Under the pieces are notes generated by a model. It was not told the origin of the DNA. It made no database searches and saw nothing but the letters and a program-made list of their open reading frames with translations. 64,000 bases of DNA from Guptibacillus hwajinpoensis (GTDB taxonomy: Bacteria > Bacillota > Bacilli > Bacillales > Guptibacillaceae): assembly GCF_029277305.1 (NCBI RefSeq), contig NZ_CP119526.1; one strand, given 5' to 3'. Position numbers and translations under genes: made by a program. Below, piece after piece: positions 40,237-49,955 of the stretch. How positions within the stretch are numbered: position 1 is the first letter of the stretch; every line of letters begins with the position of its first letter.

Positions 40237-42510
40237 CAGCATTGTTGTCCATTTCCCAATTCGATTTGGTAAATATCTGTAGGTGATCGTTCCACTTTGA
40301 TCGGTCCTTGCTGAGCCGATTCCATAGGTTTTCAACCTCTCCGTGACTTCATGGTTTGGATGGCCATATCGATTATCAACACCCGCTGAAATGATGGCGA
40401 TAGATGGATTTAATCTCTCTAGAAAATCATCTGTACTAGACGTTGAACTTCCATGATGTCCAACTTTTAGAATATCAATTTTTGGTATAGATTTATTTGT
40501 GATTAGCATCCGCTCTCCAGATTCTTCAATATCGCCTGTAAATAACCATTTATATCCGCCTATCACTGCAAATAATACGATACTCCCATTGTTTTCTTCT
40601 CCTTCTTCAAGTGCCTGAAGAATGGAGAAAGAAGCCTGCCCTTTTGTCCACGAATGTCCTATAAGAGCTTGTGAAATTTTCGTTCCTTTTTTGCGAGCCG
40701 TTTCAATGAGTTCTATTTCAATATCAGTTTGAACTGGACTGCGATCAATCATCATTCGGTTAACATTAAGATGTTTAAGAACAGCAGGAACACCTCCTAC
40801 ATGATCATAATCACCGTGAGTTAGGATCAGTAAATCAATTGAACGAATACCCTTTGATTTGATGTAAGGTACAACGATATCCTCACCAACATCAAACGAT
40901 GAGCTTCTCTGTTGCCAGTGTTCCATTTCTCCAAATGTTGGCTTTCCTCCGGTATCAATTAGTATGACTTGTTTTTGGAACGGTAGCGTTATCAAAATAC
41001 AGTCACCTTGTCCCACATCAAGAAATGTCACTTCCCCATATGGATTTAAATATGGCATTACATATAGATAGACACAGAATAGCAACCAGATCACTAGTGC
41101 ATTTCTCATATTTCCAATTTCCCAATGAAGAAGAACTAGAAGACAAATAAATGCTGCAACTAGCAACTCCACTTCTGAAAGCTTACCGAATACAATCGTG
41201 TAATGAAGGTTTGTTGCCCACAAAAAAATGTGGTGAAAAAATTCAACCAAACGAGATAACACATTTGATAACAAATCAAATAGAGACATGATCTGAAACG
41301 TTTGAATGAAAGTTAGAATAAGAAGCATTGGAAGAATAACAACGGATACGATTGGAACGTAGATAAGATTTAGAGGAAGACTTAACAAAGCAATTTGATG
41401 AAAATGATAAATGACAACTGGAAATGATACAATTTGAGCCAGGGTCGATAGCGCAAGTAACTGAGTGAATGGTGATTTGTACTGAAGTAGCAATTGCTTT
41501 GATGAAACGATGAGAGCAAATGCGATAAGAAATGAAAGTTGAAAGCCGATGTGAAACGCATAATAAGGGTTAACAACAAGAATTACAATACAAGCGGCAG
41601 CAATTCCGTCGAGAGGATTAATCTTCAATCGTAATCGCATGCTTATTACAACACCCATGGCCATCATGGAGGCTCTTATAACTGAAGGCGCGAAGCCCGT
41701 TATCCCCATGTATAAAGGATAGAAAAATAAAAGAATAACATAAACGCGCTCCCTCGTTAGACCAATACGAATAAGGAACCAGAACAACAGTCCTCCTGTT
41801 ACTCCTACATGCAAACCCGAAACAGCAAGAACATGGCTTAACCCCAAATCCTGGTAAGCACTTTCAACATCATTTGGTAAAAGACTCCTATCGCCTATAA
41901 GAAGCGAAGCTGCTAGCCCTTTGAGCTCAGTAGGATAATCGTTATTAATATCAGAAAGCATTTGTTGTCGAAACTGTTTGATAGAAACAATCATAGACGT
42001 ATCAAGCTGTTGACACGTTGGCTTGACATTCAGTTTATAAATCCAGTGAATACCTTTGTAATAGAGGAACTGTTTATAATCAAAAAGAGAGGGGACGCGG
42101 AGCTGTGAGGGGGATTCAAGTTCACCTGATAAACGACATGTTAAGCCGACTTTTAACTTCTGCATTTCAAATTTTTCATCTTCTGTAGCAATGTAATAGT
42201 TAACCTGTAGTTTCTCTTCTTGCGTTTTCAATTCAAAAGACATTTGGTTTCCATCTACAACAGGTATGGTTGAAATAATCCCTAATACTTCAGTGTGACC
42301 TTCAACAAATACAGTCTTGTTGGCTTGATCTATAACAAACATATAAGTGAAAAAAAGCAAAAAAGTAGCAATTGAAAAAACAGAAATCCTCGGATTTTTC
42401 TTAAGGAGCCAAGCAACGAGAACAGTTTCAAGAAAAAGGACGTGGAAAGACTTTACACTCACCACGCCAATCAGAGCAGATACTGCTAAGACCCACAATC
42501 GCCCTTTCAT
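40231..42510 (-). CDS. comEC: DNA internalization channel ComEC
   Basis: A 759-residue protein: N-terminal membrane helices and OB-like domain, a central Competence domain (about 205-470) with the signature LGLSHVLAVSGLHVG, and a C-terminal metallo-beta-lactamase-like domain with LTHGDYDHVGG (about 567-577) and GHHGSS. It forms the channel that passes single-stranded DNA into the cell during transformation. Its ATG overlaps the comEB stop (TAATG), so the two are coupled. The gene looks intact, suggesting retained competence potential. Confidence 0.95.
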   Translation of the reverse strand: MKGRLWVLAVSALIGVVSVKSFHVLFLETVLVAWLLKKNPRISVFSIATFLLFFTYMFVIDQANKTVFVEGHTEVLGIISTIPVVDGNQMSFELKTQEEKLQVNYYIATEDEKFEMQKLKVGLTCRLSGELESPSQLRVPSLFDYKQFLYYKGIHWIYKLNVKPTCQQLDTSMIVSIKQFRQQMLSDINNDYPTELKGLAASLLIGDRSLLPNDVESAYQDLGLSHVLAVSGLHVGVTGGLLFWFLIRIGLTRERVYVILLFFYPLYMGITGFAPSVIRASMMAMGVVISMRLRLKINPLDGIAAACIVILVVNPYYAFHIGFQLSFLIAFALIVSSKQLLLQYKSPFTQLLALSTLAQIVSFPVVIYHFHQIALLSLPLNLIYVPIVSVVILPMLLILTFIQTFQIMSLFDLLSNVLSRLVEFFHHIFLWATNLHYTIVFGKLSEVELLVAAFICLLVLLHWEIGNMRNALVIWLLFCVYLYVMPYLNPYGEVTFLDVGQGDCILITLPFQKQVILIDTGGKPTFGEMEHWQQRSSSFDVGEDIVVPYIKSKGIRSIDLLILTHGDYDHVGGVPAVLKHLNVNRMMIDRSPVQTDIEIELIETARKKGTKISQALIGHSWTKGQASFSILQALEEGEENNGSIVLFAVIGGYKWLFTGDIEESGERMLITNKSIPKIDILKVGHHGSSTSSTDDFLERLNPSIAIISAGVDNRYGHPNHEVTERLKTYGIGSARTDQSGTITYRYLPNRIGKWTTMLK

Positions 42511-43076
42511 TACATCTTAGTATACAGTTTTGAAGCTTTTTCATATAACGGCTTTACCTCTTCAGCGTCCAAACCTGCACTAGCAAGTTTTTCTAATAAA
42601 TCTGCCGTTAAATTTAGCTTTTCTTGACTGTTCGTGTCCAGAATCATTTCTTCTAGTTCCACCTGACGAACGGTAAGGCCTGCGTCTTCAAAAAGCTCGA
42701 TCGCATATGGATGATTTTTGTAATCAGCTGCATAGATAACTGTTTTAATACCCGCCTGAATAATTGCCTTGCAACAATTCAGACATGGAAAATGGGTAAC
42801 ATAAATTTCTGCCCCTGTTGTTTGGACGCCAAACTTAGCACACTGAATAATAGCATTCATTTCAGCATGGATCGTACGAACACAATGGTTATCGATCACA
42901 TAACACCCTTCGTCAATACAGTGCACGCCTCCGGAAACAGAACCGTTATATCCTCCAGCAATCATTCGCTTATCTCTGACAATCGTTGCTCCTACAGTCA
43001 AACGTGTACATGTACTTCTAAGTGCGAGCAAATGGCTTTGTGCCATAAAATATTGGTCCCATGAAATTCGATCCAT
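42510..43076 (-). CDS. comEB: ComE operon protein 2, dCMP deaminase family
   Basis: A 188-residue protein with the zinc-dependent deaminase motifs HAEMNAI (about 70-76) and PCLNCCKAI (about 97-105). It closely resembles dCMP deaminases. In B. subtilis it lies in the comE operon but is not required for transformation. It ends in an overlap with comEC and begins 63 bases after comEA. Confidence 0.93.
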   Translation of the reverse strand: MDRISWDQYFMAQSHLLALRSTCTRLTVGATIVRDKRMIAGGYNGSVSGGVHCIDEGCYVIDNHCVRTIHAEMNAIIQCAKFGVQTTGAEIYVTHFPCLNCCKAIIQAGIKTVIYAADYKNHPYAIELFEDAGLTVRQVELEEMILDTNSQEKLNLTADLLEKLASAGLDAEEVKPLYEKASKLYTKM

Positions 43077-43139
43077 TGATTTCCCCCCAATTTTTTATCT
43101 TCTATTAGTTTGATTGAAACGTGTCCCTACGTCAATCTC

Positions 43140-43769
43140 TCATTGTATACTAATTAAATCCTTTAACTTCTCAAACGTTTTCTCTCCAATTCCGCTTATA
43201 TTTTGTAAATCCTCAATGGCTTTAAAAGCTCCATTTTCTTCACGATATTGAATGATCGCTTCAGCTTTAGATGGTCCTATCCCAGGAAGTTCCTGTAGCT
43301 CGTTAAGGTCTGCTGTATTAATTGATATGAGTTTTGTCTCTTCAGACAAGTTCCCTGTTTGGGGTATCTTACTTATTTCACCAATAACTGGAACGTAGAT
43401 CACCATTTCATCTGTTACTTTTCCCGCTAAATTTAGCTGAGTTTGATCGGCATTCTTAACAAAACCTCCCGCTCTAGTAATAACATCCTTAATACGGCTT
43501 AGACTCTCCATTTCATACACGCCCGGATTAATCACTGCTCCCTTTACATCCACCATTATGATTTCAGGTTCTTCTGCTACCCCTTTTTCGTTACCAACAT
43601 CACCATTCTCTCCTGGGTTATGTTGATTAGAATCTTGTACGCTGAATACCGTCTCTTCTTTCACTGCTTTGGGGGATTCAAAATAGTAAAATAACCAGGC
43701 TCCAAGTCCGAGCAAGACGAACGCTAATAAAATTTTTTCTCGAACAGTAAAACGTTGGATGTACTTCAT
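43140..43769 (-). CDS. comEA: Competence protein ComEA (DNA receptor)
   Basis: A 209-residue protein with an N-terminal membrane anchor (about 11-27), a linker, an SLBB domain (IMVDVKGAVINPGVYEM, about 70-130) and a C-terminal helix-hairpin-helix DNA-binding domain (INTADLNELQELPGIGPSKAEAI, about 149-171). It binds double-stranded DNA outside the membrane and hands it to ComEC. Ribosome site GAAAGGAATG. First gene of the comEA-comEB-comEC operon, divergent from comER. Confidence 0.95.
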   Translation of the reverse strand: MKYIQRFTVREKILLAFVLLGLGAWLFYYFESPKAVKEETVFSVQDSNQHNPGENGDVGNEKGVAEEPEIIMVDVKGAVINPGVYEMESLSRIKDVITRAGGFVKNADQTQLNLAGKVTDEMVIYVPVIGEISKIPQTGNLSEETKLISINTADLNELQELPGIGPSKAEAIIQYREENGAFKAIEDLQNISGIGEKTFEKLKDLISIQ

Positions 43770-43870
43770 TCTGTCATCATTCCTTTCGAATGTTGCTTGG
43801 ACATAAACATATAATGTGACTTTCTTACATATGTTGTAGGAGAAATGAGTATGGAAGGAGGGGAAGACGA

Positions 43871-44707
43871 TTGAAAATCGGTGTAATTGGTACCGGCAAT
43901 ATGGGGACAGTTCTTATTTCTTCCTTTATTGACTCATGGGCCGTAAAACCTTCCCATCTCAGTATTGTAAATCGAACAATTGAAAAGGCGAATAACTTGA
44001 AAAATCAATACCCGTCCCTTTATGTTGCAGGAAATGCAGAAGAAGTTGTAAATCGATCTGATATTATTTTCATTTGTGTTAAACCACATGAATATTTTCC
44101 ACTACTTAAAAAGATACGATCAGGGTTGAAACAAAAGCAGTTGGTTGTTTCCATTACTAGCCCTATAAAAGTGAGTGAACTAGAAACGTTTGTTCCATGT
44201 GATGTTGCAAGAGCTATACCAAGCATTACAAATCGAGCTTTGGGTGGTCCTTCTTTAGTGACTTTTAGTAGCCAATGTTCGGAAGTAAATAAAGAACGCT
44301 TGCTCTATTTAATGTCACAAATTTCAACACCAATTGAAACAGACGAAGAAGTAACCCGAGTCTCATCCGATATCGCAAGCTGTGGACCAGCATTTCTGAG
44401 CTATCTCATTCAACAATTCATTGAAGGAGCGGTCGCAGAAACAGAACTATCAGCTGAACAGGCGTCCATTCTTGCTACGGAAATGCTGATTGGTATGGGT
44501 AAACTTCTCGAAAAAGATTATTTTTCACTAGAAACGCTGCAAAAGAAAGTAACTGTAAAAGGTGGGGTAACAGGAGAAGGTTTGAAAGTACTTGAACAGG
44601 AAACCGGAGAAATGTTTCATCATCTGATACAGAGAACTCATAAGAAATTTGAAGAAGATCGAAGAGGAATTAAGTTGCAATTTAAAGAGGAGTCGAAGCA
44701 AAATTAG
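43871..44707 (+). CDS. comER: ComER, pyrroline-5-carboxylate reductase family
   Basis: A 278-residue NAD(P)-binding protein starting at a TTG after AAGGAGGGGAAG. The Rossmann motif IGVIGTGNMGTVL opens the protein and the C-terminal P5CR dimerisation helices follow. It is divergent from comEA as in other Bacilli. Despite the family name, ComER is not known to supply proline; roles in biofilm or sporulation signalling have been proposed in relatives. Confidence 0.9.
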   Translation: MKIGVIGTGNMGTVLISSFIDSWAVKPSHLSIVNRTIEKANNLKNQYPSLYVAGNAEEVVNRSDIIFICVKPHEYFPLLKKIRSGLKQKQLVVSITSPIKVSELETFVPCDVARAIPSITNRALGGPSLVTFSSQCSEVNKERLLYLMSQISTPIETDEEVTRVSSDIASCGPAFLSYLIQQFIEGAVAETELSAEQASILATEMLIGMGKLLEKDYFSLETLQKKVTVKGGVTGEGLKVLEQETGEMFHHLIQRTHKKFEEDRRGIKLQFKEESKQN

Positions 44708-44760
44708 GAGCTAATTAGGTTAATTCGTCAGGTAATAGAAAATCCCTTTATGGAAATAGT

Positions 44761-44794
44761 AAAAAGGTTGATTTCATTTGAAATCAACCTTTTT
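44761..44794. terminator. Shared terminator between comER and yqeM
   Basis: A 15-bp perfect stem AAAAAGGTTGATTTC/GAAATCAACCTTTTT with an ATTT loop between two convergent genes. Confidence 0.92.
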
Positions 44795-45521
44795 GTGGTT
44801 TCATTGCTCTAAAGAATACTCTTTCCGAATCTTCTGTAGGGGATTGCTTTGTGAAATCTGCTGTAATGGACGTTATGTCGAAGCCAACTTCAGTTAACCA
44901 CGTTTTATAGTCAGAGATTTGAAAAGTTCGCTGGAAATGTAGTTCATCAAATCGTTCATATAAACCTTCTTCATTTTCCAAGAAGAAACTTAATTCATGC
45001 TCAACCGAGCCTTTTTCTTCACCTGCAAAACTATTCCATATATATGAAATTTCTTCTTCATTGCTAGCAAAAGTTTGTTCAATAAATTGATCAATTTTAT
45101 GAAGAGAATGAACATCAAATAAAAGGATGCCTTGGGGTTTTAAATGATCGTAAACGCGACGTAAAACCTCTTTAACGTCGTCCATATCAGTTATATAGTT
45201 CAATGAATCACAAAAGATTGTAATCACGTCATACAATTCACCTGTATCAAGTTCGCGCATATCTTGATGAAGAAATGTAAGAGACAGCTTGTTTTGCATT
45301 GCTTTGTCTTGAGCTACAGAAAGCATATGTTCAGAAAGGTCAACTGCCGTGACGTTAAAACCATACTCCGCAAGACGAAGCGAACATTCTCCTGTTCCAG
45401 ACCCTAAATCAAGAACATTGCCAAATGACATTTCATTCTGTACGAGCTGGGCCCAATCATCATATGGAGCATGCTCCATTAGCCGATCATAAACATAAGA
45501 AAAACGTTCATATGAGTGCAT
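44784..45521 (-). CDS. yqeM: Class I SAM-dependent methyltransferase YqeM
   Basis: A 245-residue methyltransferase with motif I VLDLGSGTGECSLRLA (about 37-52) and VTAVDLSEHML following. The substrate is unknown. It starts within a base or two of the rsfS stop, so translation is probably coupled. It ends the yqeG-to-yqeM operon. Confidence 0.88.
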   Translation of the reverse strand: MHSYERFSYVYDRLMEHAPYDDWAQLVQNEMSFGNVLDLGSGTGECSLRLAEYGFNVTAVDLSEHMLSVAQDKAMQNKLSLTFLHQDMRELDTGELYDVITIFCDSLNYITDMDDVKEVLRRVYDHLKPQGILLFDVHSLHKIDQFIEQTFASNEEEISYIWNSFAGEEKGSVEHELSFFLENEEGLYERFDELHFQRTFQISDYKTWLTEVGFDITSITADFTKQSPTEDSERVFFRAMKPQKG

Positions 45522-45522
45522 A

Positions 45523-45876
45523 TTAAGCTAGAATCTCATTCAGCGATAAATGTGGTGCATCGCCCCATAGTTTTTCAAGGTTATAATAGTTCCTCTCATC
45601 TTTATGGAAAATATGAACAATGACTGATCCTAAATCAACAAGAACCCACCTCGCTTGATCATATCCTTCAAGACGCTTTATATCCATTCCTTGCTCAAGA
45701 GCTTGATCTTTCACTTCTTTTGCGATGGCTTGAACCTGTTTCTCAGAGTTACCATGACAAATTAAGAAGTAGTCAGCAATTAATGAGATACCATTCATAT
45801 TTAATGCAACAATATCTTCTGCTCGTTTATCATCTGCTGCCTTTGCAGCCAGGTTAATCGTTTGTTTTTCATTCAT
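45523..45876 (-). CDS. rsfS: Ribosome silencing factor RsfS
   Basis: A 117-residue protein with the conserved segment YDQARWVLVDLGSVIVHIF (about 78-96) and YYNLEKLWGDAP. RsfS binds L14 of the 50S subunit and blocks subunit joining under nutrient limitation. It has a strong ATGGAGGAAAC site and lies between yqeK and yqeM. Confidence 0.95.
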   Translation of the reverse strand: MNEKQTINLAAKAADDKRAEDIVALNMNGISLIADYFLICHGNSEKQVQAIAKEVKDQALEQGMDIKRLEGYDQARWVLVDLGSVIVHIFHKDERNYYNLEKLWGDAPHLSLNEILA

Positions 45877-45896
45877 GTTGTTTCCTCCATTTCTTC

Positions 45897-46463
45897 TCAG
45901 GAGTTATGCGTTTTTACAATGCTGTTGTAGGTATAGAATGTCGCCGGGTAAACAGGCTGATTCTTTTTCATTAGAAACTGCACAGTATTCCTGAGAGACA
46001 ACGCAATCGCTTTATCGAGATCTTGTTGAGCCATTTGTCTAACTTCTTCAACCCCTGGGAACGCTCGTCCAGGCTCTATATAGTCCGCAATAAAAACACA
46101 TTTCTCTATTAAGGTCATATTAGGACGACCAGAGGTATGGTATTTAATCGCTCCAAGAATTTCTTCATCTGTTATTCCCATTTCGCATTTAACGAGATAG
46201 GCCCCCACCGGAGCGTGCCAGAGTTCTGAAGAGTACTCAAGTAAATCCTCTGGCATAGATTGTTCTATAATAATACTTCGCATTTCATCTTTAGGACGAA
46301 ACTTGGCATAATCGTGAAAAATTGCAGCTATCTCTGTTTTCTCAATATCTGCACCATATTTCCCAGCCAGTTCAACTGCCGTGTCTGTAACACCGATTGT
46401 ATGAACATAGCGATGCTCAGTTAAATGAGGTTTGACTAACTCTAATGCCTTACTTCGATTCAT
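45897..46463 (-). CDS. yqeK: HD-domain hydrolase YqeK (symmetrical Ap4A hydrolase)
   Basis: A 188-residue HD protein with H in RYVHTIGV, the HD pair in IFHDYAKF and later histidines (WHAPVGAYL, YHTSGRP). Family members cleave diadenosine tetraphosphate symmetrically to two ADP. The ATG at 46463 has AGAAGGGAT; the one at 46481 lies too far upstream of this. It overlaps the end of nadD by 14 bases. Confidence 0.92.
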   Translation of the reverse strand: MNRSKALELVKPHLTEHRYVHTIGVTDTAVELAGKYGADIEKTEIAAIFHDYAKFRPKDEMRSIIIEQSMPEDLLEYSSELWHAPVGAYLVKCEMGITDEEILGAIKYHTSGRPNMTLIEKCVFIADYIEPGRAFPGVEEVRQMAQQDLDKAIALSLRNTVQFLMKKNQPVYPATFYTYNSIVKTHNS

Positions 46464-47040
46464 ATAATCCCTTCTCTTCAATTAAAATTCGGACAGATTC
46501 TGGAAGTAGATATCTACCACTTTTCCCAAAGCTTAAATCTCTCCTGATTTCACTAGAAGACAAATCGATTTGAGGAACATCAATCAATGAGACTTCATAT
46601 TGCTCTTTGTCCGGATGATAACCAGGGCGATTGACACCTATAAATGAAATCATTTTAGATAACTCATCTATACGATGCCAATTTGGTAGATCCTCAATCA
46701 TATCCCCACCTATTATAAAGTGGAAATCGATATCCGGGTAATTAGCTTTCAGTATTTCAATTGTATCAATTGTGAAAGAACGTCCATTACGTTCAAATTC
46801 AATTAAGGTGACCTTAAACTTCGGATTACCTTCTATCGCTCGTTGAACCATCTCTACTCGGTGATGATTCTCTGTAATATCACTACCGTTCTTATGCGGA
46901 GGACGGTGGCTCGGCATAAACCACACTTCATCAAGCTCACACGCCTCTAACACTCCTTGAGCAAGTGCTAAGTGCCCCAGGTGGGGCGGATCAAATGTTC
47001 CACCAAGTAGACCGACCTTCATTTTTTGTTGACCAGTCAT
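46450..47040 (-). CDS. nadD: Nicotinate-nucleotide adenylyltransferase NadD
   Basis: A 196-residue nucleotidyltransferase with GGTFDPPHLGHLALA (about 13-27) and the C-terminal SSSEIRRDL. It makes deamido-NAD from nicotinate mononucleotide and ATP. Its ATG overlaps the yhbY stop (TAATG); an internal ATG at 47022 matches family N-termini better but has no ribosome site. nadE, the next pathway step, lies at the far end of this window. Confidence 0.95.
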   Translation of the reverse strand: MTGQQKMKVGLLGGTFDPPHLGHLALAQGVLEACELDEVWFMPSHRPPHKNGSDITENHHRVEMVQRAIEGNPKFKVTLIEFERNGRSFTIDTIEILKANYPDIDFHFIIGGDMIEDLPNWHRIDELSKMISFIGVNRPGYHPDKEQYEVSLIDVPQIDLSSSEIRRDLSFGKSGRYLLPESVRILIEEKGLYESK

Positions 47041-47330
47041 TATGGAAGTATAATTTCTTTATTCTCTTCTGATTCTTTGTACAAGACAATCATATTCCCG
47101 ATAATTTGAACAAGTTCAGCACCTGTTTCACTCGATAACTGGTCACCCACTGTGTTACGATCTTCATCACAATTCTGAAGAATGCTTACTTTAATTAGCT
47201 CTCTTGCTTCAAGTGCTTCCTCAATTTGCTTTGTCATATTCTCATTTACGCCACCCTTACCTACTTGGAAAATAGGATTAAGACGATTTGCTTTTGCACG
47301 TAAAAAACGTTTTTGTTTACCTGTTAACAT
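47040..47330 (-). CDS. yhbY: CRM-domain RNA-binding protein YhbY
   Basis: A 96-residue protein with the conserved LTGKQKRFLRAKANRL start and the GKGG loop (FQVGKGGVNENM, about 21-32) of the CRM fold. It associates with the 50S precursor. It is squeezed between aroE and nadD with overlapping or abutting ends. Confidence 0.93.
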   Translation of the reverse strand: MLTGKQKRFLRAKANRLNPIFQVGKGGVNENMTKQIEEALEARELIKVSILQNCDEDRNTVGDQLSSETGAELVQIIGNMIVLYKESEENKEIILP

Positions 47331-48173
47331 TTATTTTTGTCCTCCTAACTCTTTTAAAACCGTTCTTCTCATTCGTTGTCGATTCGGTGCGACATCAGTC
47401 CACTTTTCGAAAGCAAGTGCTCCTTGCTCCACAAACATGGAAACGCCATTGTCTACTACTGCCCCTCTTTGTTTCCCCTCTTTCAACCACTGTGTTTCAA
47501 GTGGATTGTAAATTAGGTCACTAAGCACTGTACCTGTTTTCATATGGTCCAGCTTTAGAGGAGTGTGATTTAGATGGGGACTCATCCCAATGGACGTTGT
47601 ATTAATGACAATATCGAAGCTACTTAATGTTGTTTCTGCTTCAGATAGGGATATCGCATCCGTTTTAGCGTATTTGCTGCATACGCTACTTAATTCTTCC
47701 GCTTTCTCTATGGTTCGGTTTGCGATTGTTAATGATGCTACACCTGAGCGACATATTGAAACCGCGACTGCTCTTGCAGCACCTCCAGCACCTATCACAA
47801 GAATGCTCTTTTCTTGGAGGCTACTTTCACCAATCACTGAAAGAAGGGACATTAAGTAACCTCTTCCGTCAGTGTTCGTTCCTATGAATTTACCACCGCT
47901 TTTATACACAGTATTAACTGCACCGATTTCAAGCGCTTCTTGTTCAACCTCATCTAGTAAAGGCATAATGGCAACTTTATGTGGAATGGTTACGTTAAAC
48001 CCTTGAACATCCAGCATTTTCATTGCTTCCACGCCATCCTCAAGCTGCTCCGGTGAGAGGTCGAAAGCCTGGTAATGGTCGGAAAATCCAAGTTCCCTAA
48101 ATTCACAGTTATGCATAATCGGTGACATTGAATGACCTACAGGATGACCAATCAGCCCGTATAGTTTCCCCAT
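47331..48173 (-). CDS. aroE: Shikimate dehydrogenase
   Basis: A 280-residue enzyme. The N-terminal shikimate-binding motif GHPVGHSMSPIMHN (about 9-22), the catalytic lysine in NVTIPHKV (about 59-66) and the NADP-binding GAGGAARAV (about 127-135) are all present. It reduces 3-dehydroshikimate in aromatic amino-acid synthesis. It has AGGAGGC before the ATG and lies within the yqeG-yqeH ribosome-assembly cluster. Confidence 0.95.
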   Translation of the reverse strand: MGKLYGLIGHPVGHSMSPIMHNCEFRELGFSDHYQAFDLSPEQLEDGVEAMKMLDVQGFNVTIPHKVAIMPLLDEVEQEALEIGAVNTVYKSGGKFIGTNTDGRGYLMSLLSVIGESSLQEKSILVIGAGGAARAVAVSICRSGVASLTIANRTIEKAEELSSVCSKYAKTDAISLSEAETTLSSFDIVINTTSIGMSPHLNHTPLKLDHMKTGTVLSDLIYNPLETQWLKEGKQRGAVVDNGVSMFVEQGALAFEKWTDVAPNRQRMRRTVLKELGGQK

Positions 48174-48186
48174 AACATTATGCCTC

Positions 48187-49296
48187 CTAGATTAGCGATT
48201 TTCGTATCGATATTCCAACACCCTGTGGCGCATACGCTTTTACAGTAGTCCCTTTACCTGATACTGTTACCCAGCCTAAACCAGAAAATACGATATCCAT
48301 CTTCTCTTCTTTAATTCTGAGTTCATGGCTAACTAGTTTTGGAAGCTCTTTTTTGGTTTGCTCTCCAGGTGGATAAAGGAGTTCACCAAGGTGCTCTTCA
48401 TAAAGCTCATCTGCTTTATCCATCTTTGTACGATGAATATAAAGATCATTAGAAACATGACAAATAAAGGACTGACGTCCACCTTCTACAAAATCAAGGC
48501 GAGAAAGCCCTCCAAAGAACAGTGACTGTCCTTCATTTAACTGGAATACTTTTGGCTTAATTTCTTTTTTTGGACTAATAATCTTTAACTCTTCCGCGTC
48601 TACAAAATGAGCCATTTGATGGTGGTTAATAATACCAGGGGTATCATAGAGCGTTTGACCATCATCAAGTGGGATATCAATTAAATCAAGCGTTGTCCCA
48701 GGAAATTGGCTAGTTGTAATCATTTGTTCCGCGTCTCCGCCAAACTCCTGTATGAGACGATTGACGAATGTTGATTTCCCAACATTTGTGCATCCGATGA
48801 TATACACATCGCGGCCATCCCTTATACGATCAATTTCTGCAGCAACGTCCATTACACCATTGCCTTTAGAAGCACTCATAAGCATAACGTCAGCTGGTTT
48901 TAAACCATTCTCTTTTGCACTTGATTGCATCCATTTAATTAACTTGGTTTGATTAACAGACTTAGGCAATAGATCGACTTTATTTCCTACGAGTAAGACA
49001 GGGTTATTACCTGCAAACCGCTGGATACCAGGGAGCCAACTACCATTAAAATCAAAGATATCTACAATTTTAACAATAAGTGCGTCAGTCTGACTAATTT
49101 CGTTTAGAATCTTCAAGAAGTCATCATCTGTTAGTGCTACGTCTTGAATTTCATTATAATGCTTTAGACGAAAACAGCGCTGACAAATAATCACATCTCT
49201 TTTCAGAGCAGAAGGCGGGGCATAGCCAAGTGCATTTTTGTCTTCTGTTTGAATATGCACGCCACATCCGGCGCAAATAATTTGTTCGTTGTCCAA
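48187..49296 (-). CDS. yqeH: Ribosome biogenesis GTPase YqeH
   Basis: A 369-residue circularly permuted GTPase. An N-terminal zinc finger (CAGCGVHIQ ... CQRCFRL) is followed by motifs in the permuted order G4 NKVDLL, G1 GCTNVGKSTFVNRL and G3 DTPG. YqeH is needed for 30S assembly and also influences replication initiation in B. subtilis. The start is a TTG with GGAGGAATAAGT; it follows the yqeG stop immediately. Confidence 0.94.
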   Translation of the reverse strand: MDNEQIICAGCGVHIQTEDKNALGYAPPSALKRDVIICQRCFRLKHYNEIQDVALTDDDFLKILNEISQTDALIVKIVDIFDFNGSWLPGIQRFAGNNPVLLVGNKVDLLPKSVNQTKLIKWMQSSAKENGLKPADVMLMSASKGNGVMDVAAEIDRIRDGRDVYIIGCTNVGKSTFVNRLIQEFGGDAEQMITTSQFPGTTLDLIDIPLDDGQTLYDTPGIINHHQMAHFVDAEELKIISPKKEIKPKVFQLNEGQSLFFGGLSRLDFVEGGRQSFICHVSNDLYIHRTKMDKADELYEEHLGELLYPPGEQTKKELPKLVSHELRIKEEKMDIVFSGLGWVTVSGKGTTVKAYAPQGVGISIRKSLI

Positions 49297-49298
49297 AC

Positions 49299-49814
49299 TT
49301 ATTCCTCCCAATTTATCTTCCCTTTACGTTTCATCCATGCTAAGAAAACACTTTCCATTCTGCGATTGAACCTCGTAAAGAATCCATCTGTACTTGCGAC
49401 AGGTACAACAAGAATTGTATGAAGTCCCATACGATTTCCCCCAACAACATCTGTAAAGATTTGGTCCCCAATGACAACAGCGTCATTAGCTTCTAACTTC
49501 ATATCTTTTAATGCTTTTCGGAAAGCTTTGGTCATTGGCTTTCGAGCCTCATATATATATGGCACTTCTACAGGAGAAGCAAACTTCTCAACTCTTGTCC
49601 TATTATTATTCGAAACAATTGTAACAAGAATGCCCTCATCACGCATTTGCTTGAACCATTTCGTTAATTCTGGCGTTGCATCAGCTCTATCCCACTCTAC
49701 AAGCGTATTGTCAAGATCAGTTATAATCCCTTTCACTCCACGATCTTTGAGCAATTTAGGACTGATTTGAAAAATGTCTTGTACGTGTTCATTAGGTAAA
49801 AAAGTATTTAACAA
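49299..49814 (-). CDS. yqeG: HAD family phosphatase YqeG
   Basis: A 171-residue HAD-IIIA phosphatase with motif I ITDLDNTLVEWD (about 35-46), motif II VSNNN and motif III GDQIFTDVVGGNR. Members act on phosphatidylglycerophosphate or unknown phosphates. It begins at a TTG after AGGAGTGTTG and heads the operon down to yqeM. The DnaA-box cluster upstream could affect its transcription as well as sda. Confidence 0.9.
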   Translation of the reverse strand: MLNTFLPNEHVQDIFQISPKLLKDRGVKGIITDLDNTLVEWDRADATPELTKWFKQMRDEGILVTIVSNNNRTRVEKFASPVEVPYIYEARKPMTKAFRKALKDMKLEANDAVVIGDQIFTDVVGGNRMGLHTILVVPVASTDGFFTRFNRRMESVFLAWMKRKGKINWEE

Positions 49815-49955
49815 CGATCAACACTCCTACTATTTGTGACATACCTATTGTATCAATATTTTTCACTCGTACAACAATTAACTTCAGTACGATTTATAAA
49901 GAAAAAAGATAAACGATATCAAAATTTTTCGACAAATTCCGATGTTCCCTCAAAT

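Noticed and set aside
41382..41579. Antisense or shadow frames inside comEC, sigA, dnaJ, floA and others
   Set aside because: They overlap well-supported genes in other frames, lack ribosome sites and show biased composition typical of shadow frames.
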